Shown: positions 47,105-54,505 of the stretch, in pieces
Layout: each line of letters starts with the position of its first letter
How positions within the stretch are numbered: position 1 is the first letter of the stretch
Source: Streptomyces sp. GESEQ-4
Lineage (GTDB): Bacteria; Actinomycetota; Actinomycetes; Streptomycetales; Streptomycetaceae
DNA: 64,000 bases
Direction of reading: 5' to 3'
Assembly (NCBI RefSeq): GCF_017948455.1
Contig: NZ_JAFFSU010000008.1
Coordinates: forward strand, 124,001-188,000
Made by a program: the position numbers and the translations under genes
Notes under the pieces: generated by a model
The model's database searches: none
The model's input: only the letters and a program-made list of their open reading frames with translations
What the model was told of the DNA's origin: nothing

Positions 47105-48472
47105 GTGAACGCCCCCGCCACCACCGACCTGCCCGTCGTCGTGATCGGAGCGGGCCCCGTCGGTCTCGCTGCCGCCGCCCACCTCGTCGACCGCGGGATC
47201 ACCCCGCTGGTCCTGGAAGCCGGCCCGACGGCCGCGGCGGCGGTGCGGGAGTGGGCGCATGTGCGGCTGTTCTCCGCCTGGGGCGAGGTCACCGACCCGG
47301 CCGCCGAGAAGCTCCTGGCCCCGACGGGCTGGGTGAAGCCGGACGCGGTCACCTATCCCACCGGCGGGGACTGGGCCGAGCGGTACCTGCAGCCGCTCGC
47401 CGATGTCCTCGGCGACCAGGTGCGCCTCGGTGCCACCGTCACCGGTGTCTCCCGCGCGGGCCGGGACCGGATCGTGGACGCCGACCGCGAGAACCAGCCC
47501 TTCGTCGTCCACGTCGCCCATGCCGACGGCCGCGAGGAGCGGCTGTTCGCCCGTGCGGTCATCGACGCGTCCGGCACCTGGACCACCCCGGGCCCGGCCG
47601 GCGGCAGCGGCCTTCCGGCCCTCGGGGAGCAGGCCGCGTCCGACCGGCTCACCTACCGCGTGCCCGACCTGAAGGACCCGGCCGTACGGGCCCGGTACGC
47701 CGGCAGGCGCACCGCGGTCATCGGCTCGGGAGCCTCAGCCTTCACCGCCCTCGCCTACCTGGCCGACCTCGCCACTTCCGACGACGGCACCGGCACCCAC
47801 GCCGTCTGGATTCTGCGCCGCGGCATCTCCGGCTCCACCTTCGGCGGCGGCACCGCCGACCAGCTCCCCGCCCGCGGCGCCCTCGGCCTCGCCGCCAAGG
47901 CCGCCGTCGACGACGGCCACGCCGACGCGGTCACCGGCTTCCGCACCGACGCCATCGAACGCGATGACGACGGCCGCCTGGTGCTCGTCGGCGAGGACGG
48001 CCGCCGGCTCGACCCGGTCGACGAGGTCATCGTCCTCACCGGCTTCCGCCCCGACCTCTCCTTCCTCTCCGAGGTCCGCCTCGGCCTCGACGAGCGCCTC
48101 CAGGCCCCCACCACCCTGGCCCCGCTCATCGACCCCAACCAGCACTCCTGCGGCACCGTCTACCCGCACGGCGTGAACGAGCTCTCCCACCCGGAGAAGG
48201 ACGTCTACCTGGTCGGCATGAAGTCCTACGGCCGCGCCCCCACGTTCCTCGCCATGACCGGCTACGAGCAGGTCCGCTCCATCGCCGCCGCGCTCGCCGG
48301 CGACCAGGAAGCCGCCGAACGGGTCGAGTTGACCCTCCCGGAGACCGGAGTCTGCGGCGGTGCGGGCCTGTTCGACGAGCCGGAGAACGCCGACCGTTCT
48401 GGCGGCTGCTGCGCCGCCCCCACCACCCTCCAGATCGGCATCGGCGCCCCGGCCCCCTCCGGCGGCTGCTGA
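47105..48472 (+). CDS. arsO: ArsO-like flavin-dependent monooxygenase of arsenic module
   Basis: A 455-residue flavoprotein with an FAD motif PVVVIGAGPVGLAAAAHLVD (residues 10-29) and an NAD(P)H-binding motif AVIGSGASAFTALAYLADLA in the middle, as in class B flavin monooxygenases. HSCGTVYPHGVNEL and a Cys-rich C-terminus (TGVCGGAG, GGCCAAP, SGGC) match proteins called ArsO in Streptomyces arsenic clusters. GTG 47105 has AAGGAG 6 nt upstream, and the ArsR operators lie just before it. Its exact reaction is not established. The usual partners for efflux and reduction are absent here. Confidence 0.85.
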   Translation: MNAPATTDLPVVVIGAGPVGLAAAAHLVDRGITPLVLEAGPTAAAAVREWAHVRLFSAWGEVTDPAAEKLLAPTGWVKPDAVTYPTGGDWAERYLQPLADVLGDQVRLGATVTGVSRAGRDRIVDADRENQPFVVHVAHADGREERLFARAVIDASGTWTTPGPAGGSGLPALGEQAASDRLTYRVPDLKDPAVRARYAGRRTAVIGSGASAFTALAYLADLATSDDGTGTHAVWILRRGISGSTFGGGTADQLPARGALGLAAKAAVDDGHADAVTGFRTDAIERDDDGRLVLVGEDGRRLDPVDEVIVLTGFRPDLSFLSEVRLGLDERLQAPTTLAPLIDPNQHSCGTVYPHGVNELSHPEKDVYLVGMKSYGRAPTFLAMTGYEQVRSIAAALAGDQEAAERVELTLPETGVCGGAGLFDEPENADRSGGCCAAPTTLQIGIGAPAPSGGC

Positions 48473-48500
48473 ACTCCCCATCCACGCAAGGAGGGTCGCC

Positions 48501-48657
48501 ATGTCCCGCGGGGGAGGACACACGTATGGACCACCTCGGCGTCGAGGTCGAGACGACCGAGCATGTGCACGCAGCCACCGCCTGGCTCGCCGAAGCCGGG
48601 CCGGCCACCGTCGAGGAGAACGACACCACCTGCTGCTACGCCCTCCAGGACAAGGTC
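48501..48657 (+). pseudogene. ArsI/CadI-type glyoxalase-fold (VOC) gene, internally deleted and truncated
   Basis: The original start survives: GGAGG then ATG 48501 (MSR...). After a few codons the sequence jumps frame into MDHLGVEVETTEHVHAATAW (from 48526) and TVEENDTTCCYALQDKV, the C-terminal half of ArsI/CadI-like VOC proteins. The section coding for about the first half of the protein is missing, and the homology ends at about 48657, before the end of the domain. The position 28 bp after arsO is where arsI-like genes are often found. The fragment keeps the CC pair but cannot fold as a complete enzyme. Confidence 0.8.
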
Positions 48658-48703
48658 GACGCCGGCCGTGCAGTCACGAGTCGAGGCCCTCGGGGAACGG
48701 CGT

Positions 48704-49267
48704 TTACAGGTGGCCTGACAGGGAGCGGCACAACGACTCCGCCGCGCAGTCGGCGTAGAAGCCGCTCCACTGCGCCGCAATCTCGTGCGTGCCACGGGCG
48801 AAGACCGCGGCGCGGTTCCCCTGGACATAGGTAACGCCTCCCTGGAACAAGTGCGGAGGCGTCTCCAGCAGCCGGGCCAGGGCGGTCGGGTCTACGCCGT
48901 ACTCGTGCTTCCACATGGTGACCACGTCGTTCCCGGTGCAGCCCTCGCACGCGTTGGTCGAGAAGTACTCCGCCGAGCCGTGGCCGGTGTCGATCAGGCG
49001 GGCCAGGCGCCGTTCGTCACCGGCGCAGGCCGCTGCGTACACCGGTCCGATGACCGTGCGCCAGAACGCGGCGACGTCCGGGGCGACGGATGGGCCGTCA
49101 ACCACGTTGGGCCCGGGGCAGGGTGGCGCCGTCCGTGAGAGGGCCGGGGTCGGCGAAGGCCCCGGCCCCGACGGGTGCCGAGGCTCTGTGCACCCCACGA
49201 GAAGGGCGGCGAGGAGGCATCCGGCGGACAGCCGGTGGACGAGGGAGAGGGACGACACCGAGCGCAC
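48704..49267 (-). CDS. Putative lipoprotein of unknown function
   Basis: A precursor of about 187 residues with a signal peptide and lipobox LLVGC, then a Pro/Ser linker and a domain with four Cys, two of them in NACEGCTGNDVV. FWRTVIGPVYAAACAGDERR suggests a helical start. GTG 49267 has GAGGAG 5 nt upstream; GTG 49273 overlaps the upstream stop and is the alternative. The gene follows the membrane-anchored gene without a gap. I recognise no family. Confidence 0.7.
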   Translation of the reverse strand: MRSVSSLSLVHRLSAGCLLAALLVGCTEPRHPSGPGPSPTPALSRTAPPCPGPNVVDGPSVAPDVAAFWRTVIGPVYAAACAGDERRLARLIDTGHGSAEYFSTNACEGCTGNDVVTMWKHEYGVDPTALARLLETPPHLFQGGVTYVQGNRAAVFARGTHEIAAQWSGFYADCAAESLCRSLSGHL

Positions 49268-49269
49268 TC

Positions 49270-50139
49270 TCACTCCTCTTCACAGGGGAGGGACGGGTTC
49301 TCGTCCGGGCCGGAGGACTGGCAGAACGAGAGGTTGTACTTCCCGAATTTGAAGACCCGTCGGTAGTTGTCGGGGTCCTGCTTGAGCCCGGTGACCTGGA
49401 AAGGGCGTCCTTGGTCGTCAATGACGGTGTGCTTCTGTCGGTCGCCGACCATGTAGGTCACCCGCAGCCGGAACGCCACGTAGTACCGCAGCGATGTGGC
49501 CCGGAGCACCGCGACGTGCTGCTCATGGTTGGCCAGGACGATCGTCTGCCGGGCGAAGAACGGCGGCCCTGGCTTGAGCGAGTCGTCCTCGGCGTCGAAC
49601 ACCGCCCGGCGGACGATGGGAAAGGGTCTGTCCAGGTCGAGCAGAAACGTGGACGTGTCCGAACCGCTCTGCGGCGGTGCGTCGAACAGGGTCCCGGCGA
49701 GCGGATCGGAGCGCCGTACCGAGACCGGCTGGATGTCGAGGATGTTGACCTTCTCGGCGCGACGGCCCGTCAATGTCAGGCGCAGCGTCAGGGTTTCCAG
49801 GTTGACCGCGCCGGCGGAGCGCAGGAGCGCGGTGAAGCCGGGAGAAGCCGCGGCCCTTGGGTCTGCCAGCACGCGGGTCTGCTCGGCGCTGGGCCGGAAG
49901 TCGCCGGGTGTCACCGCGCTCCGGCCTTCGTCGTTCAGGCGGATGAAATCGACGGAGGCCGAGAAGTCGGGCCCGTCGCCCGCCCGGTCCTGGGTGCGGT
50001 CGTACGAGGAGAGCCAGCCACCGATCCGGTCAGGCAGTGTCGTGATCTGTTGCTCGATCGACGTGGCGACTCCCAAGAGCACGATCGGTATGAGCCACGC
50101 CTGAAAACCGCGCACGCGAGCGACCAGCCTCGCCCACAT
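49270..50139 (-). CDS. Hypothetical membrane-anchored protein
   Basis: From ATG 50139 the product has 289 residues with one N-terminal membrane segment (FQAWLIPIVLLGVATSIEQQ) and an extracytoplasmic part without clear motifs. Upstream in-frame ATGs at 50202 and 50265 would add an Arg-rich tail; none of the starts has a convincing ribosome site, so the start is uncertain. It is followed directly by the lipoprotein gene, so the two may act together at the cell surface. No family recognised. Confidence 0.6.
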   Translation of the reverse strand: MWARLVARVRGFQAWLIPIVLLGVATSIEQQITTLPDRIGGWLSSYDRTQDRAGDGPDFSASVDFIRLNDEGRSAVTPGDFRPSAEQTRVLADPRAAASPGFTALLRSAGAVNLETLTLRLTLTGRRAEKVNILDIQPVSVRRSDPLAGTLFDAPPQSGSDTSTFLLDLDRPFPIVRRAVFDAEDDSLKPGPPFFARQTIVLANHEQHVAVLRATSLRYYVAFRLRVTYMVGDRQKHTVIDDQGRPFQVTGLKQDPDNYRRVFKFGKYNLSFCQSSGPDENPSLPCEEE

Positions 50140-50472
50140 CGTGGAACCGTCGCCCCGTGCCCGGCCGATGCTCCCGGCCGGTCGACGGTCCCGGACGCCC
50201 ATCCCGTGTACAGAGGGCCTGCGTTGCCGTGGCGGCCTGAGCCGCGGGCGCCTGGCAGGAGGCACGCCGTTCCTTTCGCCATCGGTGTTTTCGGCACGTC
50301 AGCATGCCACCGGGCGTACGAGGCGGGTGGGAGAACCGGCGGGTAACGCGGGATCGAGGCGGCCGGGTTCGCGGGGCCGCCGGAGTACGGCAACGTCGCC
50401 TTCGCCTCTGCCGCGCCCTGCGGGCCTACGTGCCGACACCATTGCGTGGACGCCCTCGCCCCGCCGGGTCGG
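50140..50472. other. Gap with no confident gene
   Basis: These 333 bp lie upstream of the membrane-protein gene and downstream of the DUF3152 gene. The part up to 50265 could be coding only if the membrane-protein gene starts earlier. The rest shows no open frame with a ribosome site and no strong hairpin. It probably holds the promoter of the membrane-protein/lipoprotein pair. Confidence 0.5.
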
Positions 50473-51402
50473 TCAGGGCACGGCGGGTCCCGTGATGAGG
50501 CGGCCCTTCGTGTCGTACGGCCAGACGTTGGGTGTGCAGCCGAGCAGGCCCTTGATCTGCTGCATCATCGCCGGGGCCGGCTTGCCGGCGCCCGGGCAGG
50601 TGACATGGCCGTGGCCGAGGAAGTGGCCGACCTCGTGGTTGATGATCAGTGCCCGGTACGCGTCCACGTCGTCGGCGTACACCGGGGTCGCCAGCACCCA
50701 CCGCTTGAGGTTGACCACGACGTCCTTGCCGACGCTGCAGTTGACCTCGCCGCCGGTGTCCAGCCCGTAGCGGCCGCAGATCTTGTCGACCGTGCTCGGC
50801 GTGGCGAGCCGTACGACGAAGTCGGGCGTGCCACCGGAGATACGGCGGAACGCGGACTCGCCGTCGGCGGTCCAGCCGCGCGGGTCGGCGAGAATGCCCT
50901 CCACCTGCCGGGCGACCTCGGCGGGCGACTGGGCGAGGCCGTCCTCCACGACGACCTCGTAGCGCAGCACCCGGTCGCCCCGGCCCACGGTGTCGCTCTC
51001 GCCGGCGGCGGTGGTGAACGTGCCGGGGCCCGAAGGCGGGATGTCGGCCGAGGAGGAGGCGTCCGGGGAGGACGGGTCGCCCATTCCGCTGGGCTTGCTG
51101 TCGGTCTGCTCGTCGTCCTCCGCGCTGCTGCTCGGCTTCGTGGACCGGTCCGGTGTCGGCGGGGGAGAGGGCGACCGAGTGGGGGCGACGGGCGCGTCGT
51201 GGGAGTCGGTCGCGGAGGTCTCCGGCGGTGTCCCGTGCACGGCCAGAGCGGTGACCGAGGCCAGCACCGCGATCGCGGCGAGGCCGCCCAGCAGGGGTCC
51301 TTTCCCCTTCCGGCCGGGCCCGTCGGCGTGTGCGGGGCCTCTGCGGCGACGACGGCGGGACCGCGGGGTCGACGGCGTCGCACGATGCGTGGTCGTGGTC
51401 AT
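50473..51402 (-). CDS. DUF3152 membrane-anchored putative zinc peptidase
   Basis: A 309-residue protein: a basic N-terminal tail (RSRRRRRR), one membrane span (LLGGLAAIAVLASVTALAV), a Pro/Ser-rich linker of about 80 residues and a C-terminal DUF3152 domain. The domain contains NHEVGHFLGHGHV near residue 254, a metzincin-like HExxH-x5-H zinc motif, and CPGAGKPAPAMMQQ after it. ATG 51402 lacks a good ribosome site. It diverges from the AfsQ1-like response regulator, and the shared 161-bp region has a GTnAC-n6-GTnAC box, so it may be controlled by that regulator. Peptidase activity is not established for the family as far as I know. Confidence 0.85.
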   Translation of the reverse strand: MTTTTHRATPSTPRSRRRRRRGPAHADGPGRKGKGPLLGGLAAIAVLASVTALAVHGTPPETSATDSHDAPVAPTRSPSPPPTPDRSTKPSSSAEDDEQTDSKPSGMGDPSSPDASSSADIPPSGPGTFTTAAGESDTVGRGDRVLRYEVVVEDGLAQSPAEVARQVEGILADPRGWTADGESAFRRISGGTPDFVVRLATPSTVDKICGRYGLDTGGEVNCSVGKDVVVNLKRWVLATPVYADDVDAYRALIINHEVGHFLGHGHVTCPGAGKPAPAMMQQIKGLLGCTPNVWPYDTKGRLITGPAVP

Positions 51403-51448
51403 GGCCGTCAAGGCTGTGTACGCGATGTGATGAGACTTGGCCCGAATG

Positions 51449-51464
51449 GTAACGAAGCCGTAAC
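51449..51464. promoter_or_regulatory. GTnAC-n6-GTnAC box, likely AfsQ1-type operator
   Basis: GTAAC (51449-51453) and GTAAC (51460-51464) are separated by exactly 6 bp. This matches the consensus I recall for AfsQ1 binding in Streptomyces coelicolor. A third GTAAC lies at 51498-51502. The box is 47 bp before the DUF3152 start and 100 bp before the response-regulator start. Confidence 0.6.
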
Positions 51465-51563
51465 GGTCGATCTTCGGCAGGGCTATGTGATCGTCCCGTA
51501 ACAGTTCCCGGCCGGACCTCGTACCCGCCCTCAACCCCCTTGATCCGTACGGATACTGGGCGC

Positions 51564-52262
51564 ATGCCACGTGTCTTGCTCATCGAAGACGACCGCGCCG
51601 TACGGGAGGGCGTCGTGCTCGCGCTGCGCCGTCAGCGGCACGACGTCAACGGCGTTGCCACCGGAGAGGACGGGCTGGCCCAACTGCGGTCCTTCCGGCC
51701 GGACGTCGTCGTGCTCGACCTGATGCTGCCCGGGCTGAGCGGTCTGGAGGTGTGCCGCCGGATCCGCGCCGAGGACCAGGTGCCGATCATCATGGCGACT
51801 GCCCGCGGCGACGACACGGACATCGTGGTCGGGCTGGAAGCCGGAGCGGACGACTACGTCGTGAAGCCGGTGCAGGCACGCGTCCTGGACGCCCGTATCC
51901 GCGCCGTCCTGCGCCGGGTCGGCGGCACGCCCGCCGACGGCGGCATACCGAAGATAGAGACCCACGGCGCCCAGGGTGAACTGGCCATCGACCGGGCCGG
52001 GTTGACCGTCACCCGGCAGGGAGAGCCGGTCGTCCTCGCTCCCTCCGAACTGCGGCTCCTGCTGACGCTCTCGGCCTCGCCCGGCCAGGTGTTCTCCCGG
52101 CAGCAGCTGCTGGAGGCGGTCTGGGAGCACAGTTACCACGGCGACTCACGGCTGGTGGACGCCTGCGTAAAGCGGCTGCGCACCAAGATGGGCGAGCCGG
52201 CGGGGCAGCCGCGCTACATCGAGACCGTGCGCGGCTTCGGCTACCGGTTCCGGTCCCGGTGA
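51564..52262 (+). CDS. AfsQ1-like OmpR-family response regulator
   Basis: A 232-residue regulator: receiver domain with phosphoacceptor Asp52 (VVVLDLMLPG), acidic pair in LIEDD, and Lys101 in DDYVVKPVQARVLDARIRAV. The C-terminal winged helix has LAPSELRLLLTLSASPGQVF and RGFGYRF. The VVKPVQxRVLDARIRAVLRR stretch is strikingly like AfsQ1 as I remember it, but other parts differ enough to suggest a paralogue rather than the orthologue. ATG 51564 has a weak site. Its stop overlaps the kinase GTG (GTGA). The neighbour that would be sigQ next to afsQ1 in S. coelicolor is here a DUF3152 gene. Confidence 0.9.
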   Translation: MPRVLLIEDDRAVREGVVLALRRQRHDVNGVATGEDGLAQLRSFRPDVVVLDLMLPGLSGLEVCRRIRAEDQVPIIMATARGDDTDIVVGLEAGADDYVVKPVQARVLDARIRAVLRRVGGTPADGGIPKIETHGAQGELAIDRAGLTVTRQGEPVVLAPSELRLLLTLSASPGQVFSRQQLLEAVWEHSYHGDSRLVDACVKRLRTKMGEPAGQPRYIETVRGFGYRFRSR

Positions 52263-53812
52263 AATCACCGCTGCGCGGACTGCGCGGCCGGCTGCTCGTG
52301 GCCTTCGTGCTGGTCGCCGCCGTGGCCACCCTGACCACGGGCGCCCTGACCTTCCGTGAGGCACGCGTCGGAGTGCTCCAGCAGGGCCAGGACACCGTGA
52401 TCAAGCGCCTGCGCCATCACGTCAACGGCGTTGCGCCGGGCATCAGTTACCCACCCGTCCAGGGCGACCTGGAGTGGGTCGCCGCCGAGGTGGCCCGCGC
52501 CGAGCCGGCCCAGAACTGGCGTGTGCTGGTCACGTATCGGGAACTGCGCGCCACCTCCACGCCCGAGGACGGCTTCGCCGAACTGACCCCCGCCATGCGC
52601 ACTGCCGTGGCCGCCCGTCGGGCCGCCGTCTTCCAGCGGGTGTCGACGGACGGCCGTTCCTCGCTCGTCGTCGGCATGCCCATCACCCTGGAGACATCCG
52701 GCGAGTCCTCGGCGTCCGGGGTCGTCGTCTTCGTCACGGTGCCGCAGACCGTCGAACAGGGCTACGTCGACGCCCTGGTCGCCGCCATCGGACGCGCCGT
52801 CGTGCCGGCGCTCGGCCTGGCCGTCCTCCTCGCCCTGCTGGCCGCCCGGGGCGTGCTGCGCCCGGTACGGGAACTGCGCCGCGCCACGCGCAGCATCGCC
52901 GAGGGCCGTCTGGACACCCGGCTCGCCGTCAACGGCTCCGACGAACTCGCCGATCTCTCGCACACCTTCAACGAGACCGCCGAGGCGTTGGAGGAGTCCG
53001 TGTCGGAGCTGCGCCGTATGGAGGCCCGCGCCCGCCGTTTCGTCGCGGACGTGTCGCACGAGCTGCGCACCCCGCTGGCCGCGATGTCGGCCGTCACCGA
53101 CATCCTCGACGAGGACGCGGGCGGGCTCGACCCGGACACCGCCACCGCGGTACGGCTCATCAGCGAGGAAACCGTGAAGCTCGCCCGCCTGGTGGACGAC
53201 CTCATGGAGATCTCCCGCTTCGACGCGGGCGCGGCGGATCTGCGGTTGGACGACATCGATCTCGCCGAGTCCCTACGGCGCACCCTCGCCGCCCGCGCCT
53301 GGCTGGACCTGGTGGACGCCCGGCTCCCCGGGGCCGGCGAACTGCGCGGCCGGGTCGACCCGCGCCGCCTCGACGTGGTGGTCGCCAACCTGGTGGGCAA
53401 TGCGCTCCGGCACGGGGCCCGGCCCGTCCAACTACGCCTGCACGCAAGGGAGATGTCGGACGCCGACGCATCGGGGTGGGCCGTCATCGAGGTGCTGGAC
53501 ACTGGGCCGGGCATTCCCGCCGACGTTCTGCCCCACGTCTTCGACCGCTTCTACAAGTCGGACACGGCCCGGACCCGAACGGAGGGCAGCGGCCTCGGCC
53601 TCTCGATCACCGCCGAGAACGTCCACCTGCACGGCGGCACGATCCGGGCGGCGAACCGGGCGGAGGGCGGCGCGGTGTTCTCGGTCGAGATCCCCCTGCG
53701 GCAGCCGCAGCAGGAGCCCCTGCGGCAACCCACGCATCAGCCCCCGCATCAGCCCTCGCCTCAGCCCCCGAAGCAGTCCCCGCAACCGTCCCTGAAGAAG
53801 GGGGAGTCATGA
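52259..53812 (+). CDS. Sensor histidine kinase, AfsQ2-like
   Basis: A 517-residue kinase. One span near the N-terminus (LLVAFVLVAAVATLTTGALT) and a second near residue 185 bound an extracytoplasmic sensor of about 140 residues. Next come a HAMP domain, the H-box FVADVSHELRTPLAAM with His near 266, the N-box VVANLVGNALRHG, and the G boxes DTGPGIPADV and GSGLGLSIT. The C-terminus carries an unusual 40-residue tail rich in Pro and Gln (HQPPHQPSPQPP). GTG 52259 overlaps the regulator stop and its own stop overlaps the lipoprotein ATG. It should phosphorylate the regulator encoded upstream. Confidence 0.93.
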   Translation: MKSPLRGLRGRLLVAFVLVAAVATLTTGALTFREARVGVLQQGQDTVIKRLRHHVNGVAPGISYPPVQGDLEWVAAEVARAEPAQNWRVLVTYRELRATSTPEDGFAELTPAMRTAVAARRAAVFQRVSTDGRSSLVVGMPITLETSGESSASGVVVFVTVPQTVEQGYVDALVAAIGRAVVPALGLAVLLALLAARGVLRPVRELRRATRSIAEGRLDTRLAVNGSDELADLSHTFNETAEALEESVSELRRMEARARRFVADVSHELRTPLAAMSAVTDILDEDAGGLDPDTATAVRLISEETVKLARLVDDLMEISRFDAGAADLRLDDIDLAESLRRTLAARAWLDLVDARLPGAGELRGRVDPRRLDVVVANLVGNALRHGARPVQLRLHAREMSDADASGWAVIEVLDTGPGIPADVLPHVFDRFYKSDTARTRTEGSGLGLSITAENVHLHGGTIRAANRAEGGAVFSVEIPLRQPQQEPLRQPTHQPPHQPSPQPPKQSPQPSLKKGES

Positions 53813-54309
53813 GCCCCGCTCCCGCCCCGGCCCCCCGGTCCCTCCGGCCCGCGCTGCTGTGCACGACCGCCCTTCTGCTCGCCTCCTGCGGCATCCCCGA
53901 GACCGGCGTGGTGGAGACCGGAGAGCCCGCCACCGGCATCCGGCCGGCCCAGGTCTCCTACTTCGTCAGCGAAGGCACCCTGGTTCCCGTCCGGCGCCGG
54001 GGCTTCGCCCCGGTCGACATCGAGACGGCCGTGGCGACGGTGTTCCAAGGGCCGGACGTAAGGGAACGCCGTAGCGGCATGACCACCCAGCTTCCGCCGC
54101 TGACAGGCGCTCCATCGGTCCGCGCGGACGGCGACGGCGAGGTGACGGTCGAACTGCCCCAGGGCATCGGGCCGTTGACCGAAACGGCCGTTGCCCAGCT
54201 GATCTGCACAGTCGCCTACGCCCGGTTCGACAGCGCACCGACGACGGTGACCGTGACGGTCCCCGGCGCCTGGCAGACCGAAGGCTCCACCGATTCCTGC
54301 CCCTCCTGA
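53809..54309 (+). CDS. Lipoprotein with GerMN-like domain, part of the two-component operon
   Basis: A 166-residue precursor with signal peptide and lipobox LLASC (Cys 26), then a compact domain (VSYFVSEGTLVPVRRRG, VTVELPQGIGPLTETAVAQL) resembling the GerMN fold. The ATG overlaps the kinase stop (ATGA) and has GGGGGAG upstream. A lipoprotein made together with a kinase may tune the sensor, as CseA does for CseC (known for that system, inferred here). It is the last gene of the operon. Confidence 0.8.
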   Translation: MSPAPAPAPRSLRPALLCTTALLLASCGIPETGVVETGEPATGIRPAQVSYFVSEGTLVPVRRRGFAPVDIETAVATVFQGPDVRERRSGMTTQLPPLTGAPSVRADGDGEVTVELPQGIGPLTETAVAQLICTVAYARFDSAPTTVTVTVPGAWQTEGSTDSCPS

Positions 54310-54505
54310 TCAGCAGGGCCCCGGCCCTACCCCGGGCGCCGACATCCGTCGGTCGGCCGCCCCGCACCTCTCGTACCGCCGACTTTCACATCAGGGCCAT
54401 CAGACCCTTCCCTGACGTTTGGTGCTCTTGGAACACTCCTTCCGCGCGCGTTCCGTCATCTGGATCCGACGGGTCGAACACCCCCAAGGGAGAGGTCCCT
54501 CACCC

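Noticed and set aside
48526..48834. A 102-residue gene starting MDHLGVEVETT
   Set aside because: Only the first 44 residues match the VOC family and the rest is unrelated sequence reading into antisense of the next gene; treated as a truncated pseudogene.
54310..54505. Pho box upstream of the phospholipase C gene
   Set aside because: I looked for GTTCACC-like direct repeats; only weak partial matches are present.
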